DNA from: Streptomyces rishiriensis
GTDB lineage: Bacteria; Actinomycetota; Actinomycetes; Streptomycetales; Streptomycetaceae
Assembly: GCF_003112535.1 (NCBI RefSeq)
Contig: NZ_BEWA01000025.1
Location: 1 to 64,000 of the forward strand
Reading direction: 5' to 3'
DNA: 64,000 bases
Shown here: one piece after another, positions 62,142 through 64,000 of the stretch
Position numbering within the stretch: position 1 is the first letter of the stretch
How the letters are laid out: each line of letters starts with the position of its first letter
Position numbers and translations under genes: made by a program
The notes under the pieces: model-generated
The model's database searches: none
Seen by the model: only the letters and a program-made list of their open reading frames with translations
Told to the model about the DNA's origin: nothing

Positions 62142-63218
62142 TCAGGAGACCGTGGCGTTCATCGGCGCGGCGGGCAGCGGGGGCTGCGAGCGCTGCCAGG
62201 CCGACCCGTAGCGGGTGTACTGCAACGGGACCTCGATGGCGGCGCGCAGCTCGTCGGCGGCGGTCCGGGCCCAGAAGGGGTCCTTCAGCATCTCCCGGCC
62301 GACCAGCACGATGTCGGCGCGGCCGTTTCGCAGGATCTCCTCGGCCTGGCGGCCGCTCTCGATCAGGCCGACAGCACCGGTCCGGATTCCCACCTCCCTG
62401 CGAATCAGATCCGCGGCGGGCACCTGGTAGTTCGGGTAGGACTGCACCTTCACCGGGGCGATGCCGCCGGATGAGGCGTCGATCAGGTCGACGCCCTGCT
62501 CCTTCATCCACCTGCCGTAGGTGACGAAGTCCTCCGGAACGTTCCCGCCCTCCGCATAGTCGGTCGAGGAGATGCGGACGAACAGCGGGCCGTCCCACTC
62601 GCCGCGCACCGCGTCGATGGTCTCCCGCACGATCCTGTAGCGGTTCTCCCGGCTGCCTCCGTACTCGTCCGTGCGGTGGTTGGCCAGGGGTGAGAGGAAC
62701 TCGTTGAGCAGGAAGCCGTGCGCCGTGTGCACCTCGAGCACGTCGAATCCGGCGGCCTTCGCCCGTGCCGTCGCATTCCGGAACGCCTCGACGACCTCCT
62801 TGATGTCCCCGACGCCAAGCTCCTGGGGAACGCGTGAACCGTCACTGAAGGGAATGGGGGAGGGGGCCACCGCGGTCTCGGACTCCACGCCGAGCTGCCG
62901 CCCCGCGTGGCCGATCTGGGCGCCGGCCCTGGCGCCGAAACGATGGATCACCTCGACGATGCGCGACAGGCCTGCGACGTGGTCGTCGCTCCAGATGCCG
63001 AGGTCGCCCGGCCCGATCAGCCCGTTGGGCAGTACCGCCGCCGTCTCCAGCATCACCAGGCCGGCGCCGCCCAGTGCACGCGCGCCGTAGTGCACCGTGT
63101 GGAAGTCGGTGGCGCGCCCCTGGGCGTCCGCGGAGTGCATGCACATCGGGGACATGGCGATCCGGTTCCGGAAGGTGACGTCGCGGATCGTGAGCGGGTC
63201 AAAAAGGTGTGCGGACAC
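62142..63218 (-). CDS. Old yellow enzyme, YqjM/NamA type
   Basis: A 358-residue FMN-dependent ene-reductase that reduces activated alkenes with NADPH. The redox-tuning Cys26 in SPMCMHSADAQGRA marks the thermophilic-like YqjM class. Gln101 in QIGHAGRQ, the substrate-binding His164 and His167 in EVHTAHGFLLNEFL and the RISSTDYAEGGNVPEDFV segment are all present. The phosphate loop is DIVLVGREMLKDPFW. The ATG at 63218 gives a standard N-terminus. With the HxlR gene downstream it forms a likely enone- or quinone-response pair. Confidence 0.93.
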   Translation of the reverse strand: MSAHLFDPLTIRDVTFRNRIAMSPMCMHSADAQGRATDFHTVHYGARALGGAGLVMLETAAVLPNGLIGPGDLGIWSDDHVAGLSRIVEVIHRFGARAGAQIGHAGRQLGVESETAVAPSPIPFSDGSRVPQELGVGDIKEVVEAFRNATARAKAAGFDVLEVHTAHGFLLNEFLSPLANHRTDEYGGSRENRYRIVRETIDAVRGEWDGPLFVRISSTDYAEGGNVPEDFVTYGRWMKEQGVDLIDASSGGIAPVKVQSYPNYQVPAADLIRREVGIRTGAVGLIESGRQAEEILRNGRADIVLVGREMLKDPFWARTAADELRAAIEVPLQYTRYGSAWQRSQPPLPAAPMNATVS

Positions 63219-63523
63219 GAAAGATCATCCCTGTCGTTCAGTGGGGTTCTTGTCGCTTCCGACCGTAGGAGAAGTACGCCGAATGCAACAGTATGCACTT
63301 TAAAGTCCCATAGAGGCAAAAAGGGAAGTGTGCTGGTCGGGCGCGAATGCGTCGCGCCATCGGCGCCTCCTGGCGGCCGCCCGGCGCCGCGCGGGGGTGC
63401 CGGGTCCGCCAGTCGCCATGCAGCTTCGACGCCTGTCGAAATTTGATCGTCGTCACCATTCGGTGTTTCAGGCGTCTGACCGTCTGTGACAATTCATGAA
63501 AAATGATCACCGCAGGGGGAGCG

Positions 63524-63745
63524 TCACGCGGGTGGGTGTTTCATGAGCGGCCACCTATGAAACAGGGGCTGCCCAATGGGATAGGCGGGCAGCCCCTCCG
63601 AAAGCCCTCCATCGACACAGAAGATGTCAGTGTCAGGCAGCGAACACTTGGAGTCGACGGCGAACGCCTTGAACTCCAGCGCGTTGCCGGCCCGATCGAG
63701 CGGGAACATCATCGTCCGCTGCTCGCCGGATTTCGCTCACGCTCT
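63524..63745 (-). pseudogene. VOC/glyoxalase family, C-terminal fragment
   Basis: SGEQRTMMFPLDRAGNALEF with KAF is the last strand of the VOC fold, with the metal-ligand Glu in LEFK. The remainder of the open frame (to 63524) runs through a strong hairpin at 63564-63597 and does not resemble the family, so the true end has been lost or shifted. An in-frame TGA precedes the fragment. Confidence 0.6.
63564..63597. terminator. Hairpin terminator
   Basis: AGGGGCTGCCC (63564-63574) pairs perfectly with GGGCAGCCCCT (63587-63597) across a 12-nt loop. It would end transcription of the VOC gene on the minus strand. Confidence 0.75.
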
Positions 63746-63868
63746 GACGGAACTGAGACGGGTGTGCTGCTGGCCTGGACGGTTCCTTTCCGGCAACCTC
63801 AAGGTCAGCTCACGCCACGCGTCCACCGCGAGGAGGGGAAGCTCATGCCCGCCCGGCCGTGTGCGCAG

Positions 63869-64000
63869 CTACGATTTCGGCGCGTCGTTGGTGTGGTAGA
63901 TCTTGCTGACAATGGTCCACGTGCCATCGACTTTCAACAGGTTGAAGTAGTCGGTGAAGCACAGGCCGGAGACATCGTTGGTATCAACACGCGCATTGGC
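63869..64000 (-). CDS. Lumazine-binding/NTF2-like protein, partial at window edge
   Basis: The minus strand reads ANARVDTNDVSGLCFTDYFN then LLKVDGTWTIVSKIYHTNDA and a stop at 63869. This is the C-terminal half of the NTF2-like lumazine-binding group (PF12893-type), where FTDYFNLLKVDGTW is the conserved end. The gene begins outside the window. No broken features are visible in this part. Confidence 0.75.
   Translation of the reverse strand, partial: ANARVDTNDVSGLCFTDYFNLLKVDGTWTIVSKIYHTNDAPKS

Overview
The window is very GC-rich and has Streptomyces-type features: strong third-position GC bias, frequent GTG starts, apparently leaderless GTG genes, DUF6300/DUF5707/SapA-type proteins and Streptomyces IS5/IS110/IS1182 transposases. 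I read it as a Streptomyces accessory region, perhaps a chromosome arm. No rRNA, tRNA, CRISPR array, prophage or replication origin was seen.

Layout. 1-4.3 kb: a decayed serine hydrolase, a hypothetical gene, a dead IS5-type element, an ECF sigma factor and a Tn3 transposase tail. 4.4-9.1 kb: HxlR/quinone oxidoreductase and Rrf2/SDR divergent pairs, an IS5 scrap and a GntR-DUF1648 operon. 9.6-11.4 kb: a Ser/Thr kinase. 12.1-17.3 kb: HxlR/thioesterase, then TetR/SDR/aldo-keto reductase and an alpha/beta hydrolase. 17.7-22.3 kb: truncated ABC and DUF1801 genes, an intact two-component system with a membrane protein, and a wrecked second two-component system. 22.6-26.3 kb: GtrA, a peptidase-like lipoprotein, a class A beta-lactamase-type enzyme and a secreted protein. 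27-38 kb: a membrane protein, a PPOX flavoprotein, TetR/TetX-like monooxygenase, a SapA-like protein, TetR/SnoaL, FAD monooxygenase/AsnC, broken hypothetical genes and a ZIP transporter. 38.3-44 kb: a broken WD40 protein, MscL, DUF4241 and DUF5707. 44.3-48.5 kb: a TetR/SDR pair and a CGNR regulator facing a carboxymuconolactone decarboxylase/phosphotriesterase-like operon. 51.8-54 kb: two abutting IS elements, one enclosing an intact flavoprotein gene. 54.2-64 kb: a broken ferredoxin reductase/hydrolase pair, a GH43 arabinanase, more fragments, an SDR, an HxlR gene and an old yellow enzyme.

Two themes stand out. First, the live genes are mostly small regulator-plus-enzyme modules (HxlR, Rrf2, TetR, AsnC or CGNR beside an oxidoreductase, monooxygenase, thioesterase or hydrolase). 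Several have clear inverted or direct repeats in the shared promoter and strong hairpins downstream. Their enzyme classes suggest handling of quinones, enones, aldehydes, aromatics or lactones, which is inference. Second, about thirty genes are truncated, frameshifted or interrupted. These include at least six transposase remnants, consistent with heavy insertion, deletion and decay, although some single-base shifts could be sequencing error.
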